A stretch of 35,451 nucleotides of DNA, taken from positions 1 through 35,451 of the forward strand of contig JAZRIX010000022.1 in assembly GCA_045645485.1 (NCBI GenBank). Reading direction: 5' to 3'. The position numbers and the translations under genes were made by a program. The stretch is from SIG440 sp045645485. GTDB taxonomy: Bacteria > Bacillota > Clostridia > Monoglobales > Monoglobaceae. Positions 15,715 through 23,357 of this stretch are shown one piece after another; positions within the stretch are counted from its first letter, which is position 1; every line of letters starts with the position of its first letter. Under the pieces are notes generated by a model, which worked only from the letters and a program-made list of their open reading frames with translations, did not search any database and was not told the DNA's origin.

Positions 15715-17193
15715 CTACAGTATGATACAAATTAGACCGCCAGATCCTTCGTTAATAATTTTCTGTAGAGTTTCCTGAAGCTTCATTTGTGCATCATCGG
15801 GCATACGGCAGAGTTTGTTGTGAAGCCCCTCGTTAACAAGCTCGTGAAGAGACTTGCCGAAAATGTTTGATTCCCAAATCTTTTTAGGGTCAACCTCGAA
15901 TTCATTGAGAAGATAGTGAACAAGTTCTTCGGATTGCTTTTCAGTGCCGACAATTGGCGAAACTTCGGTTTCTATATCTGCCCGTATCATATGTATTGAC
16001 GGAGCAGAAGCTTTCAGGCGGACACCAAAGCGGCTACCCTGCTTGACAATTTCGGGTTCTTCGAGAGCAAGCTCGTCGATGGAGGGTGACACGATACCGT
16101 ACCCCTTGCGGTTTACCTCTTCAAGAGCTGCAGCAACCTTGTCGTAACGGGTTTTGACAACAGAAAGGTCCTTCAGAAGATGAATGAGAGCTTCTTCATT
16201 TTTGATTTCGAATCCGGTCATCTCTTCGATAATTTTGTAATATAGTGCCTCAGGCAAGGTAAGTGTGAGTGATAATGTACCGTTTGTCATATCTATATTT
16301 GATACAACTGCATCGGTTATGAATTCGTTTTCCAGAAAAACAGTCGCAAGGTTTTTTGCATCAGAAAGCTTGGGTGAATCAGGAATGGATTCTGCCACAA
16401 ACTTTTGAAGTGCTGCTTTCAGCCAGTGTCCCCGTTCCAATGCATCGGCCCATCCGGGCATTGTAATGCCTATTTCTGTAACAGGAAAAGCCAGTAGCAG
16501 ATTTTTCATAATTTCGGTAATATCTTCGGGCGAAAGCTCCATACAGTTCATGGGAAGGACACAGGCATTGTATTTTTCTTCAAGGTATTCTTTGTGCTCT
16601 CTTGTGGTTTCGGCATAGGGGTTCAAAGTATTGAGGATTATTATGAACGGTTTTCCCAAGCTCTGAAGTTCTCTGACAACCTGTTCCTCAGCAGGTGCAT
16701 AATCTTCCTTGTCTATGTCCGTTATGCTGCCGTCTGTTGTAACAACAAGTCCTACGGTTGAGTGTTCACAGATGACCTTTTTGGTTCCGATTTCGGCTGC
16801 CTCTGAAAAGGGCATGGGATTTTTGGACCATGGGGTCATAACCATTCTGGGATTATCGTCTTCAATATATCCAAGGGCACTTTCGACAATATAGCCGACA
16901 CAGTCAATGAGTCGGATTCGGAAGGATGTACTGTCATCGAGTTTTATTTCCACGGCTTCGTTGGGAATAAATTTGGGCTCGGTTGTCATAATCATTCTGC
17001 CGCCTGCACTTTGAGGAAGTTCGTCCATTGCCCGTTCACGTTTATGTTCGTTTTCGATATTAGGAATAACCATAAGATTCATAAAGTTTTTAATGAAGGT
17101 GGATTTTCCTGTTCTTACGGGACCCACCACTCCCAGATAAACATCGCCGCCCGAGCGTTTTGCGATATCGTTGTAGATATTGTATTCCAGCAT
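15715..17193 (-). CDS. spoIVA: Stage IV sporulation protein A, spore-coat morphogenetic ATPase
   Basis: SpoIVA is made in the mother cell and polymerises on the forespore surface, using ATP, as the base layer of the coat. The protein has 492 residues, the same length I recall for the Bacillus protein. The Walker A motif is GPVRTGKSTFIK (residues 24-35), followed by the family blocks TTEPKFIPNEAVEI and RLIDCVGYIV. A strong AGGAGG precedes the ATG. It faces spoIIE tail to tail, yet acts later and in the other compartment, so it should be under a mother-cell sigma factor; a weak SigE-like site is noted separately. Confidence 0.97.
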   Translation of the reverse strand: MLEYNIYNDIAKRSGGDVYLGVVGPVRTGKSTFIKNFMNLMVIPNIENEHKRERAMDELPQSAGGRMIMTTEPKFIPNEAVEIKLDDSTSFRIRLIDCVGYIVESALGYIEDDNPRMVMTPWSKNPMPFSEAAEIGTKKVICEHSTVGLVVTTDGSITDIDKEDYAPAEEQVVRELQSLGKPFIIILNTLNPYAETTREHKEYLEEKYNACVLPMNCMELSPEDITEIMKNLLLAFPVTEIGITMPGWADALERGHWLKAALQKFVAESIPDSPKLSDAKNLATVFLENEFITDAVVSNIDMTNGTLSLTLTLPEALYYKIIEEMTGFEIKNEEALIHLLKDLSVVKTRYDKVAAALEEVNRKGYGIVSPSIDELALEEPEIVKQGSRFGVRLKASAPSIHMIRADIETEVSPIVGTEKQSEELVHYLLNEFEVDPKKIWESNIFGKSLHELVNEGLHNKLCRMPDDAQMKLQETLQKIINEGSGGLICIIL

Positions 17194-17233
17194 TATTTTT
17201 CCTCCTTGGGTTTTTATCGATTATTTTGTTACA

Positions 17234-17260
17234 TTACTATGCACAAGCTTTCGAAAATAT
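17234..17260 (-). promoter_or_regulatory. Possible SigE-type promoter of spoIVA
   Basis: On the minus strand, ATATT (17260-17256) is followed by 14 bases and CATAGTAA (17241-17234). The -35 element and spacing suit the SigE consensus (ATATT, N14, CATACANT), but the -10 matches only about half its positions. The location, about 40 bases upstream of spoIVA, is right. Weak. Confidence 0.35.
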
Positions 17261-17311
17261 GTTTTATTTTGGAAAGTGCAAGTTTGTCTGATTACAGAGG
17301 GGAATACCCTG

Positions 17312-17340
17312 TTGACAAAAACCGATGTATGTGATAAATT
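17312..17340 (+). promoter_or_regulatory. SigA-type promoter for the HAD-kinase-hydF-nucleotidyltransferase run
   Basis: Perfect TTGACA (17312-17317), a 17-base spacer, and TAAATT (17335-17340). It lies 33 bases before the HAD-hydrolase start and is back-to-back with spoIVA. Confidence 0.65.
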
Positions 17341-17372
17341 TATATTAGATAAACAAGAAAAGAGGATACAGA

Positions 17373-18140
17373 ATGAATGAAGGCAGATATGGAGTTTTTC
17401 TTGATATTGACGGAACCTTGCTGGGAACTTCGCACGATGCTTTGAAAAAGAACATAAGCATCATACAAAAGGTCAGAGCTCTTGGACATAAGGTATTTAT
17501 ATGTACAGGAAGATCTGCAGCGTATTTGCCAGAAATGATTGATTATGAAAAAAATTTTGACGGAGTGATTACCGGAGCGGGAGCGAGGATAACAATACAC
17601 GGACAAGTTGTTTTTTGCAGTCTGGTAGATTTTGATTCCATAAAGCGTTTTTGTGAGTTTTCTCATGACAAGCCGAATCAGAGTATACTTGAGGGAACAA
17701 AAAATATGTTCAGTTTCGGTGATGACCGCATAGAATGTCAACGATGCATACATTTAACCTATGAAAATGCTTATGATTTTATCGATGAAAATACCGAAAT
17801 TGAAAAGTTTGCTGTTACGGGAATTGTTGACCCGCGAATTTCAGATGTTATGGGCGAAGCTTTTGTTGTTATTCAGCACAAAGAATATGCCGAAGTAATA
17901 CAACGGGCTTGCAGCAAGTCTAAGGCAATGTATTTTGTACTGGAGAAGCTGGGAATCCCCACACAAAATTCTGTTGCAATGGGTGACAGTATGAATGATT
18001 ATGATATGATAGAAAAAGCCGGAATAGGGGTCGCTATGGGAAATGCAATTCCTGAGCTGAAAAGTATTGCGGATATGACAACTGCAAATGTTGATGATGC
18101 CGGTGTCGCATCAGCACTTGAAAAGATATTCGGGATTTAA
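17373..18140 (+). CDS. HAD-superfamily (Cof-type) phosphatase
   Basis: The protein has 255 residues. The catalytic motif is FLDIDGTL with Asp11 (nucleophile) and Asp13; motif II is VFICTGRS, and motif IV is VAMGDSMNDYDMI with acidic metal ligands. The IIB-type cap between them fits the Cof subfamily, whose members dephosphorylate sugar phosphates or nucleotide and cofactor derivatives with loose specificity. AGAGG precedes the ATG. It is first in a run with a lipid kinase (gap 17 bases), hydF and a nucleotidyltransferase. The substrate cannot be named. Confidence 0.88.
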   Translation: MNEGRYGVFLDIDGTLLGTSHDALKKNISIIQKVRALGHKVFICTGRSAAYLPEMIDYEKNFDGVITGAGARITIHGQVVFCSLVDFDSIKRFCEFSHDKPNQSILEGTKNMFSFGDDRIECQRCIHLTYENAYDFIDENTEIEKFAVTGIVDPRISDVMGEAFVVIQHKEYAEVIQRACSKSKAMYFVLEKLGIPTQNSVAMGDSMNDYDMIEKAGIGVAMGNAIPELKSIADMTTANVDDAGVASALEKIFGI

Positions 18141-18157
18141 TTGAAGGATGGTTTGAT

Positions 18158-19060
18158 ATGAGCAAAAAAATGTTGTTTGTTTTTAATCCTATGTCCGGAA
18201 AAGGAAACATCAAAACACATCTGTTGAGTATTGTTGATATATTTGTAAAGGGTGGATGGGATGTCTCGGTACGACCCACTCAGAATGCCAAGGATGCCTT
18301 TGAGTATGTGCGTGAAAATGGAGAAAAGTTTGAACTTATTGCGGTTTCGGGCGGTGACGGAACTCTTAATCAGGTAATTCGAGGTGTAATGTGTATTGAA
18401 GAAGAAAAACGACCGAAAATCGGTTATATTCCGGCAGGTACCACAAATGACTTTGCATCAAATATGAAGATACCGAAAAATATGAAAAAAGCGGCACGGA
18501 ATATTGTTGACGGTATTGAGTTTAAATGTGATATAGGTTTGTTTAATTATAAGAACTTCATTTATATTGCGGCATTTGGTGCTTTTACGGATGTTGCATA
18601 TGAGACCTCACAGCAGAGCAAAAACGTTATGGGGCATATGGCGTATGTCCTTGAGGGAGCAAAAAAGCTTCCGGGATTGAAGCCTTATCATATGCATATA
18701 CGATACAGTGACGAGGAAATAGAAGGCGATTTTATTTATGGAATGGTATCAAATACCAATTATCTGGGAGGCTTCAAGGCTGAAAAGGCTTTCAGAGCAC
18801 AGCTGAATGATGGTCTTTTTGAAGTAGTTCTGGTAAAGAACCCGAAAAATGTAATCGAAACACAGGATATTCTTTCGAGACTTCTTATGCAGGATTTATC
18901 TTCGGATGCGTTTGTGACCTTCAGGACAGATAAAATAGCTTTTGTTTCTGAAGAAGAAGTTCCGTGGACACTGGATGGTGAATTCGGCGGCAATGTTTTT
19001 GCGGCCGAGATAACAACAGAGAAGCAGGCAGTGTCTCTTATGACGGCAAAGGTTGAATAA
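18158..19060 (+). CDS. Diacylglycerol kinase family lipid kinase (YegS/DgkB/BmrU type)
   Basis: This soluble kinase of 300 residues phosphorylates diacylglycerol or a related lipid. The catalytic-domain motif VSGGDGTLNQV sits at residues 63-73, preceded by FVFNPMSGKG and followed by GYIPAGTTNDFA. The C-terminal half has the expected small beta-sandwich region (PWTLDGEFGG near the end). In Firmicutes such kinases recycle diacylglycerol released during lipoteichoic acid synthesis; other members modify different lipids. AAGGATGG lies upstream of the ATG. Family is clear; substrate is inferred. Confidence 0.9.
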   Translation: MSKKMLFVFNPMSGKGNIKTHLLSIVDIFVKGGWDVSVRPTQNAKDAFEYVRENGEKFELIAVSGGDGTLNQVIRGVMCIEEEKRPKIGYIPAGTTNDFASNMKIPKNMKKAARNIVDGIEFKCDIGLFNYKNFIYIAAFGAFTDVAYETSQQSKNVMGHMAYVLEGAKKLPGLKPYHMHIRYSDEEIEGDFIYGMVSNTNYLGGFKAEKAFRAQLNDGLFEVVLVKNPKNVIETQDILSRLLMQDLSSDAFVTFRTDKIAFVSEEEVPWTLDGEFGGNVFAAEITTEKQAVSLMTAKVE

Positions 19061-19084
19061 AACAGCAAAGGATGTGATGTACAG

Positions 19085-20257
19085 ATGGAAAAAACGCCTT
19101 TGTCATTGAGAAAGCATATATCTATTTTTGGTTTAACCAATGCAGGAAAGTCTACCTTGTTTAATGCAATTCTGGGTCAGGACGTGTCCATTGTTTCGGA
19201 TGTTTCGGGAACAACCACTGATCCTGTAATCAAATCAATGGAGCTTATTCCATATGGTCCCGTTGCCCTTGTGGATACAGCGGGGTTGGGTGATGCATCG
19301 GAGCTTGGTGAGGCAAGAGAAAAGAAAACAAAGGACATTCTCAGCAGAACCGATCTTGTTTTGCTGGTTTGCGATATTACATCAGAAAAGAAGCTTGAAT
19401 TTGATTTTGGAAAGGTACCGAAGCTTACGGTATATACGAAATGTGATATTGCCTCTGCGGAAAAAATCGAGGAAGTACATAAAAAAGAGCCTGAAGCCGT
19501 GCTGTTGTATGGGTACGGTGAGGAAGAACTGAAAAAGCTGAAAAACGTAATGGTTGATATGCTTAATTCAATGGAAGCGGAAAGTGAAACTCTTCTGGGG
19601 AATCTTGTTCATGAATACGGTACTGTGGTGCTGGTTATTCCCATTGACAAGGCTGCACCCAAGGGAAGACTTATTTTGCCTCAGGTGCAGACGCTGAGAG
19701 ACTGTCTTGACCATAACATACGCGCGGTAGTTGTTACAGCGGATATGCTAGAGCAGACGCTTTCGGATATACACGGGGTAAATCTTGTTGTAACTGATTC
19801 ACAGATTTTTTCGGATGTAAGCCGTATTGTACCCACAAATGTTCCTCTCACGTCCTTTTCTATGCTTCTTGCAAATCAAAAGGGACGTATTGAACAGCTG
19901 ATAGAAGGCACAAGGGTAATTTCTGCATTGGAAGACGGTGATGAGGTTCTGATGCTGGAGGCATGTACCCACAACACAACTCACGATGATATAGGAAAAG
20001 TAAAGATTCCGGCTCTCCTGCAGAAAAAGACGGGAAAGACGTTTCGGTTTACACATCTTTCGGGATATGATTTTCCTGATGATTTGGAAAGGTATAAGCT
20101 TGTTATTCAGTGCGGCGGATGTATGATAAACAAAAAAACTGTGCAAAACAGACTTGAAGTTTTTGAAGAAAAAGGAATTCCGGTTACGAATTACGGTGTA
20201 ATTCTTGCGTATCTTTCAGGCATTCTTGAACGTGCGTCCGGGGTTTTTAAAAAATAA
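19085..20257 (+). CDS. hydF: [FeFe]-hydrogenase H-cluster maturation GTPase HydF
   Basis: HydF is the scaffold on which the 2Fe subcluster of [FeFe] hydrogenase is built before transfer to the apo-enzyme. The protein has 390 residues. It has an N-terminal Era-like GTPase domain (P-loop GLTNAGKS 16-23, switch GTTTDP, DTAGL at 64-68), a dimerisation domain, and a C-terminal Fe-S domain with Cys294-x-His296 and Cys343-GG-Cys346. Many HydF proteins have His before the CxxC; here it is Gln. AAAGGATG precedes the ATG. HydE, HydG and the hydrogenase are not in the window, so the maturation genes are scattered in this genome. The gene implies hydrogen metabolism. Confidence 0.95.
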   Translation: MEKTPLSLRKHISIFGLTNAGKSTLFNAILGQDVSIVSDVSGTTTDPVIKSMELIPYGPVALVDTAGLGDASELGEAREKKTKDILSRTDLVLLVCDITSEKKLEFDFGKVPKLTVYTKCDIASAEKIEEVHKKEPEAVLLYGYGEEELKKLKNVMVDMLNSMEAESETLLGNLVHEYGTVVLVIPIDKAAPKGRLILPQVQTLRDCLDHNIRAVVVTADMLEQTLSDIHGVNLVVTDSQIFSDVSRIVPTNVPLTSFSMLLANQKGRIEQLIEGTRVISALEDGDEVLMLEACTHNTTHDDIGKVKIPALLQKKTGKTFRFTHLSGYDFPDDLERYKLVIQCGGCMINKKTVQNRLEVFEEKGIPVTNYGVILAYLSGILERASGVFKK

Positions 20258-20275
20258 TTTTTTATGAGGTGTAAT

Positions 20276-21133
20276 ATGGATACAACACTTGTAGTAATGG
20301 CGGCAGGTATGGGAAGCAGATATGGCGGTCTCAAGCAGATGGAGCCTATTGGACCCAATGGCGAGTTCCTTATGGATTTTTCGGCATATGATGCCAAGGA
20401 AGCAGGCTTTTCTAAGGTTGTTTTTGTTATTAAGAAGGAAATGGAAGAGGATTTTACACGTATAGTTGCCAACCGTGTGAAAAAGTATATGGATGTTGAG
20501 TACGTGTTTCAGGAAATGGAAAGCCTTCCTGATGGGAGAGTGAAGCCGTGGGGAACAGGGCATGCCATTCTTTGCTGCAAGGATAAGGTGAAGACTCCTT
20601 TTGCTATTATCAATGCAGATGATTATTACGGCAAAAAAGCATATATTGAAGTCAATAAATGGCTGAAAAATATGCCTGAGAATGAGATGTCACTGGTCGG
20701 ATATGAGCTTGCTCAGACGACAAGTGAAAACGGTGGAGTGACCCGTGGTGTTTGTCAGATTGAAGACGGATATCTGACAGCAATTCGTGAAACAAAAGGA
20801 ATTATAGGATTTACATACTGCGAAGACGGAAAAAGTGTTCATACTTTGCCTGAAGACAGTGTGGTTTCTATGAATATGTGGGGCTTTGGTACAGAAATTT
20901 TTGATTATCTGGAACGAGAGTTTGAAATTTTCAAGCAGGAAAAGGATATTATGAAGGATGAGTTCCTCATTCCTATAGTTGTGGATATTCTTATAAAAAA
21001 AGGTGAAGCTAAGGTTAAGGTTCTTCACAGTCCTGACCGTTGGTACGGTATGACATACCGTGAGGATAAGGATATTGTGTCTGATGCTATGAAAGCTTTT
21101 TGTGACAAGGGTATGTATAACGGAATTTCATAA
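20276..21133 (+). CDS. Sugar-phosphate nucleotidyltransferase family protein
   Basis: The protein has 285 residues from the ATG at 20276, chosen because GAGGTG lies 5 bases upstream. The N-terminal signature VMAAGMGSRYGGLKQM (Gly11, Arg15, Lys20) is the nucleotide- and phosphate-binding loop of NTP-dependent sugar-phosphate nucleotidyltransferases, and NADDYYG carries the metal-binding aspartates. The family makes NDP-sugars for cell-surface glycans. The GGLKQM form and WYGMTYREDKD near the C-terminus differ from classical GlmU, GalU or RmlA, so I cannot name the substrate. It ends the four-gene run 200 bases before the topoisomerase pair. Confidence 0.82.
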   Translation: MDTTLVVMAAGMGSRYGGLKQMEPIGPNGEFLMDFSAYDAKEAGFSKVVFVIKKEMEEDFTRIVANRVKKYMDVEYVFQEMESLPDGRVKPWGTGHAILCCKDKVKTPFAIINADDYYGKKAYIEVNKWLKNMPENEMSLVGYELAQTTSENGGVTRGVCQIEDGYLTAIRETKGIIGFTYCEDGKSVHTLPEDSVVSMNMWGFGTEIFDYLEREFEIFKQEKDIMKDEFLIPIVVDILIKKGEAKVKVLHSPDRWYGMTYREDKDIVSDAMKAFCDKGMYNGIS

Positions 21134-21228
21134 AAATGAGCATTATGCTGAACGGTACAAAGCGGCAGAAATATTGTCTTTTTTGACTTACAAAATGAAT
21201 ATATACAAAAAAATTTGCAAAAATACAC

Positions 21229-21257
21229 TTTACATTGCAAATTTTTTTTGTTATACT
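21229..21257 (+). promoter_or_regulatory. SigA-type promoter of the topoisomerase pair
   Basis: TTTACA (21229-21234), a 17-base spacer, and TATACT (21252-21257), in an AT-rich gap 77 bases before the GTG start. The gap shows no terminator for the preceding run. Confidence 0.65.
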
Positions 21258-21333
21258 GTATTTTGTGGAAAAATATAAATAATTTGACTATATGTAGTGA
21301 TTCAGCAATTATAAAACGGAGGTATCTGCAAAA

Positions 21334-23313
21334 GTGTGTGCAAAGAGTTATAACGATGACAGTATTGTCTCGCTGAAGGGTGCCGACAGAGTAAGAAAGC
21401 GTCCGGCGGTTATATTCGGTTCTGACGGAATAGAAGGCTGTCAGCATTCGGTATTTGAAATACTTTCAAACTCTATTGACGAGGCAAGAGAAGGTCACGG
21501 CAAGCTTATTACGGTGCGCCGTTTTCTTGATTTGTCGGTAGAGGTTGAGGATCAGGGAAGAGGTATTCCCGTTGACTACAACCAGAGAGAAGAACGGTTC
21601 AACTGGGAGCTTGTTTTTTGTGAAATGTATGCAGGGGGTAAATATGCCAATAACTCAGGAGAAAACTATGAATTCAGTCTGGGTCTCAACGGACTTGGTA
21701 CTTGTGCGACCCAATACAGCTCTGAATATATGGATGTAGAAATCCTGCGTGACGGGCACAAGTTTGAGCTTCATTTTGAAAAGGGTGAGAATGTAGGCGG
21801 TCTTACCAAAACACCGTTCAAGCACAGATATACAGGCTCAAAAATAAAATGGAAGCCGGATAGCGAGGTTTTTACAGACATTGATATTCCGCTTGAGTAT
21901 TACCTTGATGTACTGAAAAAACAGGCAGTGGTGAATTCGGGTGTTAAATTTGTTCTGTATAATGAGGTTGCTCCAGGAAAGTTTGAACAGTATGAATTCT
22001 ATTATGACAACGGAATAATTGACTACCTCAAGGAGCTTTCGGACGGAAAAGAGAAAACGGCTCCATATTATATAGAGGCGGAACGCCGAGGCCGTGACCG
22101 TGATGACAAAGAAGATTACAAGGTGAAAATGAGCTTTGCCTTTTGCTTTAATAATGATGTGAATGTCATTGAATATTATCATAACTCAAGCTTTCTGGAA
22201 TATGGCGGTTCACCTGACAAGGCGGTTAAGAATGCTTTTGTCTATGCCATAGACAAGTACCTGAAGGCAAATAACAAATACGTAAAGAATGAATCAAAGA
22301 TTTTGTTTGCAGATGTTCAGGACAGCCTTTGTCTTATCAGTAACTCATTCTCAACCATGACCAGTTATGAGAACCAGACAAAGAAGGCTATTACAAACAA
22401 ATTTATTCAGGAAGCAATGACTGAGTTCCTGAGAGAGCAGCTCGATATTTATTTCATAGAAAACAAGATAGATGCAGAGAAAATTTCTGAACAGGTGCTT
22501 ATCAACAAGCGAAGCCGTGAAACAGCTGAAAAAACACGAACAACCCTGAAGAAAAAGCTTGATGTAAAAATGGATGCAGTCAACCGCGTAAAGAAGTTTG
22601 TTGATTGCAGAAGCAAGGATATTGACCGCCGTGAGGTCTATATCGTGGAGGGTGATTCGGCACTTGGTTCCTGTAAGCTGGGACGTGACAGTGATTTTCA
22701 GGCGATTATGGCAATAAGAGGTAAAATTCTCAATTGCCTCAAAGCGGACTATGACAGAATATTTAAGAGTGATGTTATTGTTGACCTTCTGAAGGTTCTG
22801 GGCTGCGGTGTTGAAATCAATGCAAAACAGAATAAGGAGCTTAGTTCCTTTGACATAAACAATCTGCGTTGGAACAAGGTTATAATTTGTACAGATGCGG
22901 ATGTGGACGGTTTTCAGATAAGAACTCTGGTGCTTACCATGCTATACAGACTTACGCCAACGCTCATAAATGAAGGCTATGTGTATATTGCAGAATCACC
23001 GCTTTATGAAATCACCTGCAAGGACAAGACATATTTTGCTTTTGACGAAAAGGAAAAATCAGATATAATAACAAAACTGGAGGGAAAGAAGTTTACCATT
23101 CAGCGAAGCAAGGGACTTGGTGAAAACCAGCCCGAAATGATGTGGGAAACAACAATGAATCCCGAAACCCGCAGACTGATAAAGGTTATGCCTGAAGATG
23201 TTGAACGCACCAAGGAGGTTTTTGAACTTTTGCTGGGTGACAATCTTGCGGGCAGAAAAGAACATATTGCGGAACACGGTCATGAATATATTGACCTTAT
23301 TGATGTAATGTAA
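21334..23313 (+). CDS. Divergent type IIA topoisomerase ATPase subunit (ParE/GyrB-like)
   Basis: The protein has 659 residues. It has a GHKL ATPase domain (EILSNSIDEA with Glu42, Asn46 and Asp50; VEDQGRGIPV; FSLGLNGLGT), a transducer domain, and a TOPRIM domain (VEGDSALGSCKLGRD with Glu439; ICTDADVDGFQIRTLVL about 517-533). It ends with the family's GRKEHIAEHGHEYIDL-like tail. Several near-invariant positions differ from ordinary GyrB/ParE: GGLHGVG is GLNGLG, and EGDSAGGSAKQGRD is EGDSALGSCKLGRD. It lacks the GyrB insert and pairs with the downstream ParC/GyrA-like gene, so it is probably a second, topoisomerase IV-like enzyme beside a gyrase elsewhere. The GTG start follows GGAGG by 10 bases. 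Confidence 0.9.
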   Translation: MCAKSYNDDSIVSLKGADRVRKRPAVIFGSDGIEGCQHSVFEILSNSIDEAREGHGKLITVRRFLDLSVEVEDQGRGIPVDYNQREERFNWELVFCEMYAGGKYANNSGENYEFSLGLNGLGTCATQYSSEYMDVEILRDGHKFELHFEKGENVGGLTKTPFKHRYTGSKIKWKPDSEVFTDIDIPLEYYLDVLKKQAVVNSGVKFVLYNEVAPGKFEQYEFYYDNGIIDYLKELSDGKEKTAPYYIEAERRGRDRDDKEDYKVKMSFAFCFNNDVNVIEYYHNSSFLEYGGSPDKAVKNAFVYAIDKYLKANNKYVKNESKILFADVQDSLCLISNSFSTMTSYENQTKKAITNKFIQEAMTEFLREQLDIYFIENKIDAEKISEQVLINKRSRETAEKTRTTLKKKLDVKMDAVNRVKKFVDCRSKDIDRREVYIVEGDSALGSCKLGRDSDFQAIMAIRGKILNCLKADYDRIFKSDVIVDLLKVLGCGVEINAKQNKELSSFDINNLRWNKVIICTDADVDGFQIRTLVLTMLYRLTPTLINEGYVYIAESPLYEITCKDKTYFAFDEKEKSDIITKLEGKKFTIQRSKGLGENQPEMMWETTMNPETRRLIKVMPEDVERTKEVFELLLGDNLAGRKEHIAEHGHEYIDLIDVM

Positions 23314-23357
23314 AAAAATCAGGGAGAGAAATCCCTTGATTGGAGGAGGAAATAGTA

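Noticed and set aside
19085..20257. A complete hydrogenase maturation cluster
   Set aside because: Only hydF is present; its neighbours are a lipid kinase and a nucleotidyltransferase.
21134..21333. A tRNA or riboswitch in the AT-rich gap before the topoisomerase pair
   Set aside because: No cloverleaf or conserved riboswitch core is visible; the gap is explained by a SigA-type promoter and leader.
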